The position numbers and the translations under genes were made by a program. Positions 42,936 to 51,705 of a DNA stretch of 64,000 bases are shown here, in pieces; position 1 is the first letter of the stretch, and each line of letters begins with the position of its first letter. Below the pieces are notes generated by a model that searched no databases, was not told the DNA's origin, and saw only the letters and a program-made list of their open reading frames with translations. The DNA is taken from the NCBI GenBank assembly GCA_902470475.1, contig CABRGT010000004.1, positions 14,504-78,503 of the forward strand, read 5' to 3'. This DNA is from an uncultured Porphyromonadaceae bacterium. Lineage in GTDB: Bacteria; Bacteroidota; Bacteroidia; Bacteroidales; Muribaculaceae.

Positions 42936-43583
42936 ATGAGACAATTAATCATTTTACTGACAGCATTAGCTATGACAATAACCGACACAATGGCTCAGAC
43001 TGTGCTTCCGGCGCCTACACACGCCGGCGACGGCATGAGCCTCGACGACGCACTGCAGCAGCGCCACAGCATCCGTGAATATGACCCGTCCCGCGCGATC
43101 GACCTTCAGACCCTCTCGAATCTGCTATGGTCGGCAGCCGGGATCAACCGCGCGGAGACAAACATGCGTACCAATCCGACCGCGCTGAATTCACAGGAAA
43201 TCGATCTCTACGTATTCAGCGCCGACGGCGTCTCGCTCTACGATTTCAAGAACAACGCCCTCGTGACAGTTGCCGAAGGAGACCACCGGCAACTGCTCAC
43301 AGGACTGCCGGGCGGCTTCAGTCAGGACTTCGTCCTCGACGCCCCAGTATCAGTCGTGATGATCATAAATCTCAACAAATTCGAGATCCCGGCCGACAAA
43401 GGGCTGCTGATGGGATTTACCGATGCCGGCATCGTGAGCCAGAACATCAACCTGTTCTGCGCTGCAAACGGCCTTGCGACAGTACCCCGCGCCACAATGG
43501 ATAGCGATGAGATACGGCGACTGCTCGGCCTCGATGAGCATTACGTACCGGCCCTGAACAATCCCGTCGGCTACGCGAAATAA
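42936..43583 (+). CDS. Exported nitroreductase-family (SagB-like) protein
   Basis: A nitroreductase-fold protein of 215 residues from the ATG at 42936, with an N-terminal signal peptide (cleaved at DTMAQ, about residue 20). The FMN-binding opening is recognisable as RHSIREYDPSR, and LSNLLWSAAGINR resembles SagB/ThcOx-type dehydrogenases. Substrate and electron donor are unknown. Export of a flavoprotein of this fold is unusual, since most relatives are cytosolic. An ORF extension to 42885 would hide the signal peptide and overlap folB, so it is rejected. A hairpin follows the stop codon. Confidence 0.85.
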   Translation: MRQLIILLTALAMTITDTMAQTVLPAPTHAGDGMSLDDALQQRHSIREYDPSRAIDLQTLSNLLWSAAGINRAETNMRTNPTALNSQEIDLYVFSADGVSLYDFKNNALVTVAEGDHRQLLTGLPGGFSQDFVLDAPVSVVMIINLNKFEIPADKGLLMGFTDAGIVSQNINLFCAANGLATVPRATMDSDEIRRLLGLDEHYVPALNNPVGYAK

Positions 43584-43601
43584 CAATTCACCCCATATAT
43601 A

Positions 43602-43641
43602 CAGATTCCCGCCCAATGGTTTTCCATCGGGCGGGAATCTG
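43602..43641. terminator. Hairpin between convergent nitroreductase and TonB-like genes
   Basis: CAGATTCCCGCCC (43602-43614) pairs exactly with 43629-43641; the loop allows further pairing. T-runs are weak on both sides. Confidence 0.6.
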
Positions 43642-43656
43642 TATTACGGCAGGATA

Positions 43657-44106
43657 CTAATCGCGAGCCTCATACTCCTCGCTACGAAATATAATCGGCA
43701 ATATATATTTGATTCGAACCGGCATGTCATTCACATATCCAGGCGTCCAGTCCGGCATGGATTCGATTAAGCGCACGACTTCTCTGTCGAGCGGAGTGAA
43801 TCTACAGCCTTGAATAATTTCGATATTTTCGATTTTACCGGCACCACTGATTTCAAACTGCGCAATTATTCTAAAAGATCCTCTTATGTCAACTGTAGAA
43901 GCCGGGTAATTCATATTTTCGGCAAGCCAACGGTACATTGCCTCTTCTCCGCCGGGAAACTGCGGTTTGACATCAACATCCTTCACCGCATATATCGTCG
44001 TGTCAGAAACCACAACGAGCTGTTCGGCAACACTTTCCGAAGGAACAGACATCTGCGCGAAAGCGGCTGACGCAAACACCAGCCACAACCACGCAATTTT
44101 CCTCAT
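43657..44106 (-). CDS. Periplasmic TonB C-terminal domain protein without membrane anchor
   Basis: From the ATG at 44106, a 149-residue protein with a cleavable signal peptide (ending ASAAFAQ) followed directly by a TonB C-terminal domain (PQFPGGEEAMYRWLAENMNYP through YILPIIF). TonB domains contact TonB boxes of outer-membrane receptors, but this protein has neither the N-terminal membrane helix nor the Pro-rich arm needed to couple with ExbB/ExbD. The domain closely parallels that of the upstream gene, 20 bases away, so the pair probably arose by duplication. It may act as a soluble partner or competitor; this is inference. Confidence 0.82.
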   Translation of the reverse strand: MRKIAWLWLVFASAAFAQMSVPSESVAEQLVVVSDTTIYAVKDVDVKPQFPGGEEAMYRWLAENMNYPASTVDIRGSFRIIAQFEISGAGKIENIEIIQGCRFTPLDREVVRLIESMPDWTPGYVNDMPVRIKYILPIIFRSEEYEARD

Positions 44107-44126
44107 TCCGGCCAAGCGTAGCACTA

Positions 44127-45137
44127 TCAGTTCTGAAGCTTGAATGTAACCGGCAGCGTATAGGTGACCGTGACAGGCTGCCCGTTGTTTCGGCCGGGCG
44201 ACCATTTCGGCATTGCCTTTACAATACGAATAGCCTCTTTATCAAGGGCCGGGTGGCGGCCACGTGCGATCTTGACGTTTTTTATTGATCCATCTTTTTG
44301 CACATCAAAAGTCACTACGACACGACCCTGTACGCCTTCCTCAGCAGCCTGGGTCGGATAATTGATATGTTCGGCCAACCATTTGTACATGGCTGCGTCA
44401 CCTCCGGGAAACGAGGGCTTCTGCTCTACCATAGCCAGAGTGTAAACCTTTTCGGGGTCTGAGGCGCGAGGCTGTTCTACAACACCCTGAACCCTGACTT
44501 CCAATCCATTAATATCATTTGATTCATCAGAAACATCAACCGCCCTGACAGGCTTCTCCTCTTGTGTCCGGATTTCATTATTTCGCGGTTCATCTACTAT
44601 TGCAATCTTCTGTGGAGCTTCTTGCTGTTCTTCAACTTCGATTAAAGGCTGTTCTTCATCAGCCTCATTGTAATATTCGAGAACTTCAACCCGTTGCGGA
44701 CGTTCGTATTCATCGAGAGCGGGCAATTCGACCGACTGCCTATCATCTTCATCGTCAATGTGTCGCGGCGAGGAATCTCTGTTCATAAAAAACCAGCCGG
44801 CTGCGCCAGCACCAGCGAGCAGCAACACCACTATAAGTATCGCAAGCCACGGAAAAGGCTTCTTCTTTCGAGGCATCTTCCCGTCGCCTTTGTCGGAAGT
44901 AGTCGCCGGTTTCATACGCTCGGTCGCCTTTGTCTGCAATTCAGCCTGATTCATACGCTGCGTGGCTCGCGTGCTATCGCCGGGCACATCGCTTTTTTCA
45001 GAAGTTTCAGGGGTCCATACCTTGCGCTGAGTGGCACGTGGATCAGCCTGCGCAGATTCTGCCGAGTCAGGAGTCCACACCTTGCGTTGAGTGCGTCGGG
45101 GATCAGGAGCCATCCCCTTGGGATCGTTTTCTGCCAT
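44127..45137 (-). CDS. TonB-family protein with long threonine-repeat cytoplasmic tail
   Basis: A 336-residue energy-transducer-like protein. The N-terminal 93 residues, expected in the cytoplasm, carry a repeated motif: TQRKVWTP at 16-23 and 36-43, then ATQRM (58-62) and ATERM (71-75). A single membrane helix (95-117) leads to an acidic, Glu/Gln-rich periplasmic arm and a TonB C-terminal domain (about 240-336, PSFPGGDAAMYKWLAEHINYP). Ordinary TonB proteins have only a short cytoplasmic end, so the tail is unusual and looks like a site for modification or docking. No ExbB or ExbD gene is in the window. It has its own consensus promoter, divergent from serC. Confidence 0.85.
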   Translation of the reverse strand: MAENDPKGMAPDPRRTQRKVWTPDSAESAQADPRATQRKVWTPETSEKSDVPGDSTRATQRMNQAELQTKATERMKPATTSDKGDGKMPRKKKPFPWLAILIVVLLLAGAGAAGWFFMNRDSSPRHIDDEDDRQSVELPALDEYERPQRVEVLEYYNEADEEQPLIEVEEQQEAPQKIAIVDEPRNNEIRTQEEKPVRAVDVSDESNDINGLEVRVQGVVEQPRASDPEKVYTLAMVEQKPSFPGGDAAMYKWLAEHINYPTQAAEEGVQGRVVVTFDVQKDGSIKNVKIARGRHPALDKEAIRIVKAMPKWSPGRNNGQPVTVTYTLPVTFKLQN

Positions 45138-45154
45138 AAAAGTCTAATTTTTCG

Positions 45155-45185
45155 CAAATATAATCATTATAAACGACTTTGCAAA
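45155..45185 (-). promoter_or_regulatory. Promoter of the TonB-like pair
   Basis: Minus strand TTTG at 45182-45185, 19-base spacer, TATATTTG at 45155-45162: a full consensus match, 17 bases before the start codon. Confidence 0.7.
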
Positions 45186-45244
45186 GCAAAAAAATCCCGC
45201 ATAAGTCCAAAAAATACAAAAACCTTAAATATTCGCTGATAAGT

Positions 45245-45275
45245 TTTGCCAAACCGATATGTTTGATTAATTTTG
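45245..45275 (+). promoter_or_regulatory. serC-serA promoter
   Basis: TTTG at 45245-45248, 19-base spacer, TAATTTTG at 45268-45275: full consensus, 33 bases before the serC start. Confidence 0.75.
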
Positions 45276-45308
45276 TCATCGGTAACATTAAACCCAACTA
45301 CGAACGGT

Positions 45309-46379
45309 ATGAAGAAACATAATTTTTATGCAGGACCATCAATCCTGAGCGACTACACTATCAAAAACACAGCCGAAGCTATCCTCGACTTTGCGAACAC
45401 AGGCCTTTCAGTCCTGGAGGTATCACACCGCAGCAAAGAATTTCAGGCTGTGATCGACGAAGCTACAGCCTTGGTCAAGGAGATACTCGGCGTCCCCGAC
45501 GGATTCTCAGTCCTGTGGCTCGGAGGCGGCGCCTCGATGCAGTTCTGCATGATCCCGTACAACTTCCTGTCGGGCAAGGCTTCATACCTCGATACCGGTA
45601 CCTGGGCTTCCAATGCCATAAAGGAAGCCCGTCTGTTCGGCGAAGTCGACGTGGTCGCCTCATCGAAAGACGCCAACTACACCTTCATCCCCAAGGGATG
45701 GCAGGTGGCTCCCGATTCGCAGTATTTCCACTACACGTCCAACAACACGATCTACGGCACCGAACTGCGTGTGGATCCGGATGTACCGTGCCCGCTGATA
45801 GCCGATATGAGTTCCGACATATTCTCGCGTCCGATTGATTTTTCCAAATACATCGCCGTATACGCCGGCGCGCAGAAGAACCTGGCACCCGCAGGCGTCA
45901 CCCTGGTGATCGTCCGCGACGACGCCCTTGGCAAAGTCGACCGCGCCATCCCCACGATGCTCGACTACCGCACACATGTGAAGAAAGGCTCGATGTTCAA
46001 TACTCCTCCCGTACTGCCGATCTTCTCGGCTCTGCAGACCCTGCGCTACTATAAGAGTCTGGGAGGTCTCAAGGAACTCGAACGCCGCGACCTGGCCAAG
46101 GCTGCCGCACTTTACAAGGCAATCGACGAAAGCAACGTGTTCGAAGGCACAGTCACCGATCCTGCCGACCGTTCGATCATGAACGTATGCTTCGTTCTCA
46201 AAGATCAGTACAAGGACCGCGAAGCCGACTTCGTATCGTTCTGCGCCGAACGCGGCATCGTCGGAATCAAGGGACATCGCTCTGTAGGCGGCTTCCGCGC
46301 TTCGCTCTACAACGCACTGCCCATGGAAAGCGTGCAGGTGCTCATTGAAGCGATGAAAGACTTCGAATACAAACTCTAA
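45309..46379 (+). CDS. serC: Phosphoserine aminotransferase
   Basis: PLP enzyme of serine and pyridoxine synthesis, converting 3-phosphohydroxypyruvate and glutamate to phosphoserine. From the ATG at 45309 it has 356 residues, the family length, opening with the typical [12 protein letters not shown]. The PLP lysine is in [12 protein letters not shown], and [11 protein letters not shown] forms the cofactor-binding loop. The in-frame extension to 45273 overlaps the promoter and is rejected. serA follows after 14 bases, so the serine branch is one operon. Confidence 0.96.
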   Translation: MKKHNFYAGPSILSDYTIKNTAEAILDFANTGLSVLEVSHRSKEFQAVIDEATALVKEILGVPDGFSVLWLGGGASMQFCMIPYNFLSGKASYLDTGTWASNAIKEARLFGEVDVVASSKDANYTFIPKGWQVAPDSQYFHYTSNNTIYGTELRVDPDVPCPLIADMSSDIFSRPIDFSKYIAVYAGAQKNLAPAGVTLVIVRDDALGKVDRAIPTMLDYRTHVKKGSMFNTPPVLPIFSALQTLRYYKSLGGLKELERRDLAKAAALYKAIDESNVFEGTVTDPADRSIMNVCFVLKDQYKDREADFVSFCAERGIVGIKGHRSVGGFRASLYNALPMESVQVLIEAMKDFEYKL

Positions 46380-46393
46380 ACAAGACACTATTC

Positions 46394-47314
46394 ATGAACA
46401 AGATATTGGTAGCCACCGAAAAGCCTTTCGCGGCTGTCGCTGTCGACGGCATCCGCCGCGTGGCTCAGGAAGCCGGCTATGAACTCGAACTGCTCGAACG
46501 CTACACCGACCGCGCCGATCTGTTGTCGGCCGTAGCCACTGCCGACGCGCTGATCGTACGGTCCGACAAGATCGACGCCGAAATCATGGCGGCAGCTCCT
46601 GACCTCAAGATCATCATCCGTGCCGGTGCCGGCTACGACAACATCGACCTAAAGGCCGCATCCGAGCGCGGGATAATCGTCGAAAACACTCCGGGACAGA
46701 ATTCCAACGCCGTGGCAGAGCTTGTCTTCGGACTCACCGTCATGGCCGCCCGCAACATGTACGCCGGCACAAGTGGTTTCGAGCTTAAAGGCAAGAAGCT
46801 CGGCATCCAGGCCTTCGGACAGGTAGGTCGCAACGTAGCCCGCATCGCCGCCGGATTCGGCATGGAAGTGTCGGCCTTCGACCCCTTCTGCCCCGATGAC
46901 GTCATGGCCGCAGCCGGTGTAAAGCCGGTCCATTCTGCCGAGGAACTATACCGCGAGAACCAGTTCGTGTCGGTCCACATCCCGGCCACACCGCAGACCG
47001 TCGGATCTATCGGCCGAGATCTGATCGCGCTGATGCCAAAGCAGGCAGTTCTGATCAATACAGCCCGCCGCGAAGTCATCGATGAGCAGGGGCTGGCCGA
47101 AGTCCTTCGCGAACGTCCCGACCTCAAATACGTCGCCGATGTGAAGCCAGACAATGCCGCAGAACTGACAACCGAATTTGCCGGACGCGTGTTCTTCACC
47201 CCCAAAAAAATGGGAGCACAGACAGCAGAGGCCAACATAAACGCCGGAATCGCTGCCGCCAACCAGGCCGTCGCATACCTGCGCGACGGCATAGACCGCT
47301 TCCGCGTCAACTGA
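46394..47314 (+). CDS. serA: D-3-phosphoglycerate dehydrogenase, short form
   Basis: First enzyme of serine synthesis, oxidising 3-phosphoglycerate with NAD. The 306-residue form has no ACT domain, so serine feedback of the E. coli type is not expected. The nucleotide-binding core is KLGIQAFGQVGRNVAR, and the catalytic Arg lies in NTARREVID. Where most relatives have TPHxGA with the catalytic histidine, this sequence reads TPKKMGAQT (Lys271-Lys272), so the usual acid-base His is absent; I recall this pattern from other Bacteroidota SerA proteins. Operon with serC confirms the pathway. Confidence 0.92.
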   Translation: MNKILVATEKPFAAVAVDGIRRVAQEAGYELELLERYTDRADLLSAVATADALIVRSDKIDAEIMAAAPDLKIIIRAGAGYDNIDLKAASERGIIVENTPGQNSNAVAELVFGLTVMAARNMYAGTSGFELKGKKLGIQAFGQVGRNVARIAAGFGMEVSAFDPFCPDDVMAAAGVKPVHSAEELYRENQFVSVHIPATPQTVGSIGRDLIALMPKQAVLINTARREVIDEQGLAEVLRERPDLKYVADVKPDNAAELTTEFAGRVFFTPKKMGAQTAEANINAGIAAANQAVAYLRDGIDRFRVN

Positions 47315-47338
47315 CACCTGACTACTCCGAACATCATC

Positions 47339-47369
47339 TACCCCGGGAAGGAACTCCCTTTCCGGGGTA
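47339..47369 (+). terminator. serA terminator-like hairpin
   Basis: TACCCCGGGAAG-type stem pairing with CTTTCCGGGGTA (imperfect), ending 16 bases before the acyltransferase start. No clear T-run. Confidence 0.45.
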
Positions 47370-47384
47370 AATATCACTCGACAA

Positions 47385-48428
47385 ATGCCGCCAAAGGAAC
47401 GACTACATTATTTCGACGTACTGAAAGGAATCGCCATATTTATGGTGGTGATGGGGCATGTATTGTGTCTGTGCATGTCGGATATGGAGAACTGTGTTCC
47501 ATTCCGTCTGATCGGCTCGATTCACATGCCGCTATTCTTTTTCATCAGCGGCTGGTTCAGCTACAAAATTCTTCCCGACGGAAAGACAGCCAGACCAGAC
47601 CTTCGGAAACGATTCTTGCAGCTGATTCTTCCGACAATCGCCGTCGGAGGATTATACATTCTCATTTACAACCATCTGGGGTTATACCGGCATGAAAACA
47701 CGTCGCTTCAATGGTTCTGGATGTCGGCAAGTAAAAAAGGGTACTGGTTCACAGTAGCATTATTCGAGATATCCGTCATATACGCAGCCACTGCGCCTTT
47801 ATTGCAGAAATTGCGGAATGCATGGATGGGAATTACCGCCAGTCTGATCTTATCGCTGACGGTCGTGGCCATCGGCAAGATTTCGCCTGCTATCGATAAT
47901 CCTCTCGGACTAAATGCAGCAGGAACCTACCTGTTCCCATTTCTCATAGGTGTTATCGCACGGCGCCATAAAGACGGATTCCACAAGCTTCTCCACAACG
48001 ACACGGCCATGACCGCCGCATTTATTGTATTGGCTATCTGCCTTACGATCAATGTGGAATTCCGTCACTTAGGCAACATGCCTTTATTCGTTTCACGTCT
48101 GATATCTCATATACCGCTGGCAATGATAGCGATCGCGGTAGTCCGGCCCTGGACTGACACAAGCTATGCACGGCCGCAAGGGCCGTCACCAGCGGTGCGT
48201 CTCTGGGTATACCTTGGCCGCAACAGCCTGGGCATCTACCTGCTGCACTATTTCATGCTCTTTCCTATGCAAAGCATCGAGACCTGGCTGCGACCCCTGA
48301 TGCCGGGATTTGTGCCTACGGCATTTGTCGCGGCTGCAGGAGCTGCCGCCATTATCGGATGCACATGCATGATTATCGAAGTGATCCGTCCGTCGAGAAC
48401 AATCACGCGCCTGCTTACCGGGACCTGA
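47385..48428 (+). CDS. Acyltransferase family 3 membrane protein
   Basis: A 347-residue protein with about ten membrane spans, matching acyltransferase_3 (OafA/NodX-type) enzymes that add acetyl or other acyl groups to surface glycans. The N-terminal motif YFDVLKGIAIFMVVMGH holds the conserved catalytic His near residue 24, and the FFISGWF segment follows in the second span. It begins 70 bases after serA and directly precedes the polysaccharide export genes, so its likely job is decorating the locus's polymer; the acyl group is unknown. Confidence 0.88.
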   Translation: MPPKERLHYFDVLKGIAIFMVVMGHVLCLCMSDMENCVPFRLIGSIHMPLFFFISGWFSYKILPDGKTARPDLRKRFLQLILPTIAVGGLYILIYNHLGLYRHENTSLQWFWMSASKKGYWFTVALFEISVIYAATAPLLQKLRNAWMGITASLILSLTVVAIGKISPAIDNPLGLNAAGTYLFPFLIGVIARRHKDGFHKLLHNDTAMTAAFIVLAICLTINVEFRHLGNMPLFVSRLISHIPLAMIAIAVVRPWTDTSYARPQGPSPAVRLWVYLGRNSLGIYLLHYFMLFPMQSIETWLRPLMPGFVPTAFVAAAGAAAIIGCTCMIIEVIRPSRTITRLLTGT

Positions 48429-48519
48429 CACACCGTAAAATTTAACCTCATATACAATAATTAACCATTCTGTCCGTTATAGAAGCGACTACAATAATAA
48501 GACAAGAGACCTGAATAAG

Positions 48520-49323
48520 ATGAAACTTAAGACCTATGCGTTCATTTTGCTCGCAGCAGCCGCGATGGCATCATGCTCCTCGACCAAAACGACGTTACCA
48601 TATTTTACTGATATTTCAGAAATTAAGGAAGGTACATTACCGACCGGCGATTACACTCCGGTGATCAAGCCCGACGACGAACTGCTTATTACCATAGTTT
48701 CGTCATATCCCGAGGCGACCGCCCAATATAATCTGCCCGTAACAAATCCGGCCACCCGCGCCGAACTCAACATGACTTCCACGCCCCGCCAGCAGACATA
48801 TTTCGTCTCGCCTCAGGGTAATATCGACATGCCGTACATAGGCGAGCTGCATGTCGCAGGACTCACTACCGAACAGCTTAAAGATAAGATAAAGGAAATA
48901 GTCCAGAAAGAAGTTTCTGATGCCATCGTCTCTGTTCAACTTGTCAACTTCAATGTCGTTGTGGCCGGCGAAGTAGCCAAACCATCGACCATCAACGTCA
49001 CCCGCAACCGCTTCACAATTCTCGACGCTCTGTCCGCCGCCGGCGATCTCACGCCTTACGGCCAGCGCGAGAACATCCTGATAATCCGGGAAGAAAACGG
49101 CGAACGCAAATATGCCCACATCAATCTCAACAAATCAGACATACTGACGTCGCCCTACTACTACGTGCAGCAGAACGATTACATATATGTCGAGCCCAAT
49201 GAAATCCGTCAGGCCAACTCGCGTTACAATCAGGACAACGCATACAAACTGACAGTCGTATCGACCATCGTGAGCGCAGCATCAGTAATTGCTTCGCTCG
49301 TCATCGCTCTTACCGTAAAATAA
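48520..49323 (+). CDS. Polysaccharide export lipoprotein, Wza-like
   Basis: A 267-residue outer-membrane lipoprotein (lipobox Cys near residue 19, AMASC). The poly_export domain (about 45-140, KPDDELLITIVSSYPEA and GNIDMPYIGELHVAG) is followed by an SLBB-type domain (about 145-230, VNFNVVVAGEVAKPSTINV) and a C-terminal hydrophobic helix that in Wza forms the outer-membrane pore. The protein is shorter than E. coli Wza. It lies 24 bases before the Wzc-like kinase, its usual partner. No clear promoter is seen in 48429-48519. Confidence 0.93.
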   Translation: MKLKTYAFILLAAAAMASCSSTKTTLPYFTDISEIKEGTLPTGDYTPVIKPDDELLITIVSSYPEATAQYNLPVTNPATRAELNMTSTPRQQTYFVSPQGNIDMPYIGELHVAGLTTEQLKDKIKEIVQKEVSDAIVSVQLVNFNVVVAGEVAKPSTINVTRNRFTILDALSAAGDLTPYGQRENILIIREENGERKYAHINLNKSDILTSPYYYVQQNDYIYVEPNEIRQANSRYNQDNAYKLTVVSTIVSAASVIASLVIALTVK

Positions 49324-49347
49324 CTTCTTCCACCCAAGTCTTCACAA

Positions 49348-51636
49348 ATGGCTAAACGCAATCATTCAGATATCATCAATATAAGAGGCGCTCTTAAACT
49401 GTATTGGTCAAAATGGTACCTCTTTGTCATTTCCGTCGGCTGCTGCCTCATACTTGGCTTTCTGTTCTGCCGCATGTACAAGCAGAAATACGGTGTGCGC
49501 GCCAACGTACTGATCGTACAGGAGGAATCAAACCCTATGATGACAATAGGCGGTCTTGGCGAACTGTTCGGGTCATCGGGATACGTTGATGACGAGATTT
49601 TCGTGATCACATCGCACTCGCTCTACCGCGATGTCGTACGCGACCTCGGGCTGAACAAGACACACTACGTACGCCAGGGGTTCCTGAAAAGCGATCTGGT
49701 CTATCCCGATTATCCAATCGACGTGTTTGCTGCGGCAGGCATAATCGACACCCTCAAATCCACCCTCTCCTTCAAAGTCAAAGTCGGCGAAGACGGTCTG
49801 GCCGACGTAACAATCAAGGGCAAATACGGCAAAATCGAAGATGCCAAAGACATCCGGTTGCCACACACATTCAAGACCAACTTCGGTGAATTCACCGTTG
49901 ACCGTACCGAATATTATCCGAAAGGCAAATCCGTCACTTCCACAATACTTGTGACCGGCTATCACTCGGCCGCCGAAGACCTCGCTCTCGATATAACCAG
50001 CGAGATCGCCAACAAGAAATCGAACGTGATCGAACTCAGCTACAATACGCCTAACGCTGTGATGGGCGAGATGATACTGCAGGATGTCATCGACAAATAC
50101 AACATCCGCGGGATAAATGAAAAGAATCTGCAGGGACAGAAAACTGCCGAATTCATCGACGAACGTCTGGCCTTACTTGGCTCAGATCTGTCCGACGCCG
50201 AAGGAACTATACAGCAGTTCAAGGAAAACCAGGGAATAATCGACGTACGCTCCGAGGCCGCTTATCAGACCAACAAACGCGGGTCACTCGAAGCCTCGCT
50301 CCTGTCATCGGAAACGCAGCTCGAAGTCCTGCGCATGACACTTGAATTCATCGACAACCCTGAAAACCGCTACCAGATCATACCGACGATAGTCGACAGC
50401 GAATCAGCAGCCGCTGTAATCAACACCTACAACAACCTGATCGCTGAACGCGAAAACATGCTCCGCACCGTCAGTGAGGACAACCAGGCCATAGTCCGGA
50501 TCAACCACCGCCTCGACAGCTACCGCACCAACATTATATCTACCGTCAACCAAAACATTGACAAGACACGGATCATGATCAACGATCTGCGCAAACAACT
50601 CGGACAGACCACCGGCCGCCTGAGCAATGTTCCCGGACAGGAGCGTACCACAATCGATATGAACCGGCAGCTCCAGGTCAAGCAACAGCTCTATCTGTTC
50701 CTGCGCCAGCGCCAGGAGGAAAACGCCATGCTGCTTGCCAACGCAGTACCCAAGGGACAGGTTGTCGACGAACCCTATACACTTAAAAAGCCGATTGGCA
50801 TGGGCAAAATGTCCATAATGATAATAGCCCTTCTTTTCGGTCTGATGCTTCCTCCGGTCTACCTGTACCTGCTCAAGCTACTGCGCGGCAAGATTGAATC
50901 GCGCAAGGAAATCGAACAGCGCACTTCCGCACCTATACTCGGCGAGATGTGCATCGACAATTCAGGCAACTCTCTCGTGGTATCTCCCTCCGACACATCT
51001 TCCACCTCGGAACTGTTCCGCCTGATGCGTGCCAACATGCTGTTCATCTTCAACGATGTCAATGACAAGGTGGTATTGCTCACATCATCCAAATCGGGCG
51101 AGGGAAAGACATTCATCTCGATCAATCTCGCAGCATCTCTGGCTCTGCTCGGCAAAAAAGTGCTGCTTGTAGGCATGGATATCCGACTGCCGCGTCTGGC
51201 TGAATACCTCAATATCAGCAGCCGCTACGGACTCACACAATATCTGTCGTCGTCGGATATCAGTCTTGATTCAGTCATTGTCAAAAGTCCGGAGAAGGAT
51301 CTGCCGACTCTTGATATCATCCTTGCGGGCCCCGTACCGCCGAATCCGGCCGAGCTGCTTGCATCGACCCGCGTCGACGACCTATTTGCCCGGCTGCGTC
51401 AGATGTACGACTATATCGTGGTAGACAGCGCGCCCGTAGGTATGGTAAGCGACACATTCACGCTCAACCGCATATCCGACGCCACAATCTACGTCACACG
51501 CGTGAACGTAACGTCCACATCCGACGTAGACTTCATAGAAGAGATTCACGAAGAGAAACGTCTCAAGAAACTCTCAGTCGTCGTAAACGGAGTTAAATCT
51601 AAAAAGACCTACGGATACCACAGTTCGAAACACTGA
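49348..51636 (+). CDS. Wzc-like chain-length regulator and tyrosine kinase
   Basis: Inner-membrane protein of 762 residues joining a Wzz-type chain-length domain to a BY-kinase. Membrane helices lie near residues 25-45 and 490-512, with a large periplasmic coiled-coil region between. The cytoplasmic kinase has Walker A SKSGEGKT (Lys587), Walker A' LLVGMDIRLPRL and Walker B YDYIVVDSAP. The usual tyrosine-rich C-terminal tail is reduced to two tyrosines (KKTYGYHSSKH), so regulation by tail phosphorylation may be simpler. Partner of the Wza-like protein just upstream. A near-perfect hairpin follows the gene. Confidence 0.93.
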   Translation: MAKRNHSDIINIRGALKLYWSKWYLFVISVGCCLILGFLFCRMYKQKYGVRANVLIVQEESNPMMTIGGLGELFGSSGYVDDEIFVITSHSLYRDVVRDLGLNKTHYVRQGFLKSDLVYPDYPIDVFAAAGIIDTLKSTLSFKVKVGEDGLADVTIKGKYGKIEDAKDIRLPHTFKTNFGEFTVDRTEYYPKGKSVTSTILVTGYHSAAEDLALDITSEIANKKSNVIELSYNTPNAVMGEMILQDVIDKYNIRGINEKNLQGQKTAEFIDERLALLGSDLSDAEGTIQQFKENQGIIDVRSEAAYQTNKRGSLEASLLSSETQLEVLRMTLEFIDNPENRYQIIPTIVDSESAAAVINTYNNLIAERENMLRTVSEDNQAIVRINHRLDSYRTNIISTVNQNIDKTRIMINDLRKQLGQTTGRLSNVPGQERTTIDMNRQLQVKQQLYLFLRQRQEENAMLLANAVPKGQVVDEPYTLKKPIGMGKMSIMIIALLFGLMLPPVYLYLLKLLRGKIESRKEIEQRTSAPILGEMCIDNSGNSLVVSPSDTSSTSELFRLMRANMLFIFNDVNDKVVLLTSSKSGEGKTFISINLAASLALLGKKVLLVGMDIRLPRLAEYLNISSRYGLTQYLSSSDISLDSVIVKSPEKDLPTLDIILAGPVPPNPAELLASTRVDDLFARLRQMYDYIVVDSAPVGMVSDTFTLNRISDATIYVTRVNVTSTSDVDFIEEIHEEKRLKKLSVVVNGVKSKKTYGYHSSKH

Positions 51637-51650
51637 TCACGTCTAAAACG

Positions 51651-51685
51651 GCCGACCAGCTCCGATCACCCCGGAGCCGGTCGGC
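51651..51685 (+). terminator. Hairpin inside the polysaccharide operon
   Basis: A 14-bp stem with one mismatch (51651-51664 with 51672-51685) between the kinase and the polymerase gene, without a T-run. It may attenuate or separate the export and assembly halves of the locus. Confidence 0.5.
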
Positions 51686-51705
51686 TCTTGCATGGCTACC
51701 ATCCG

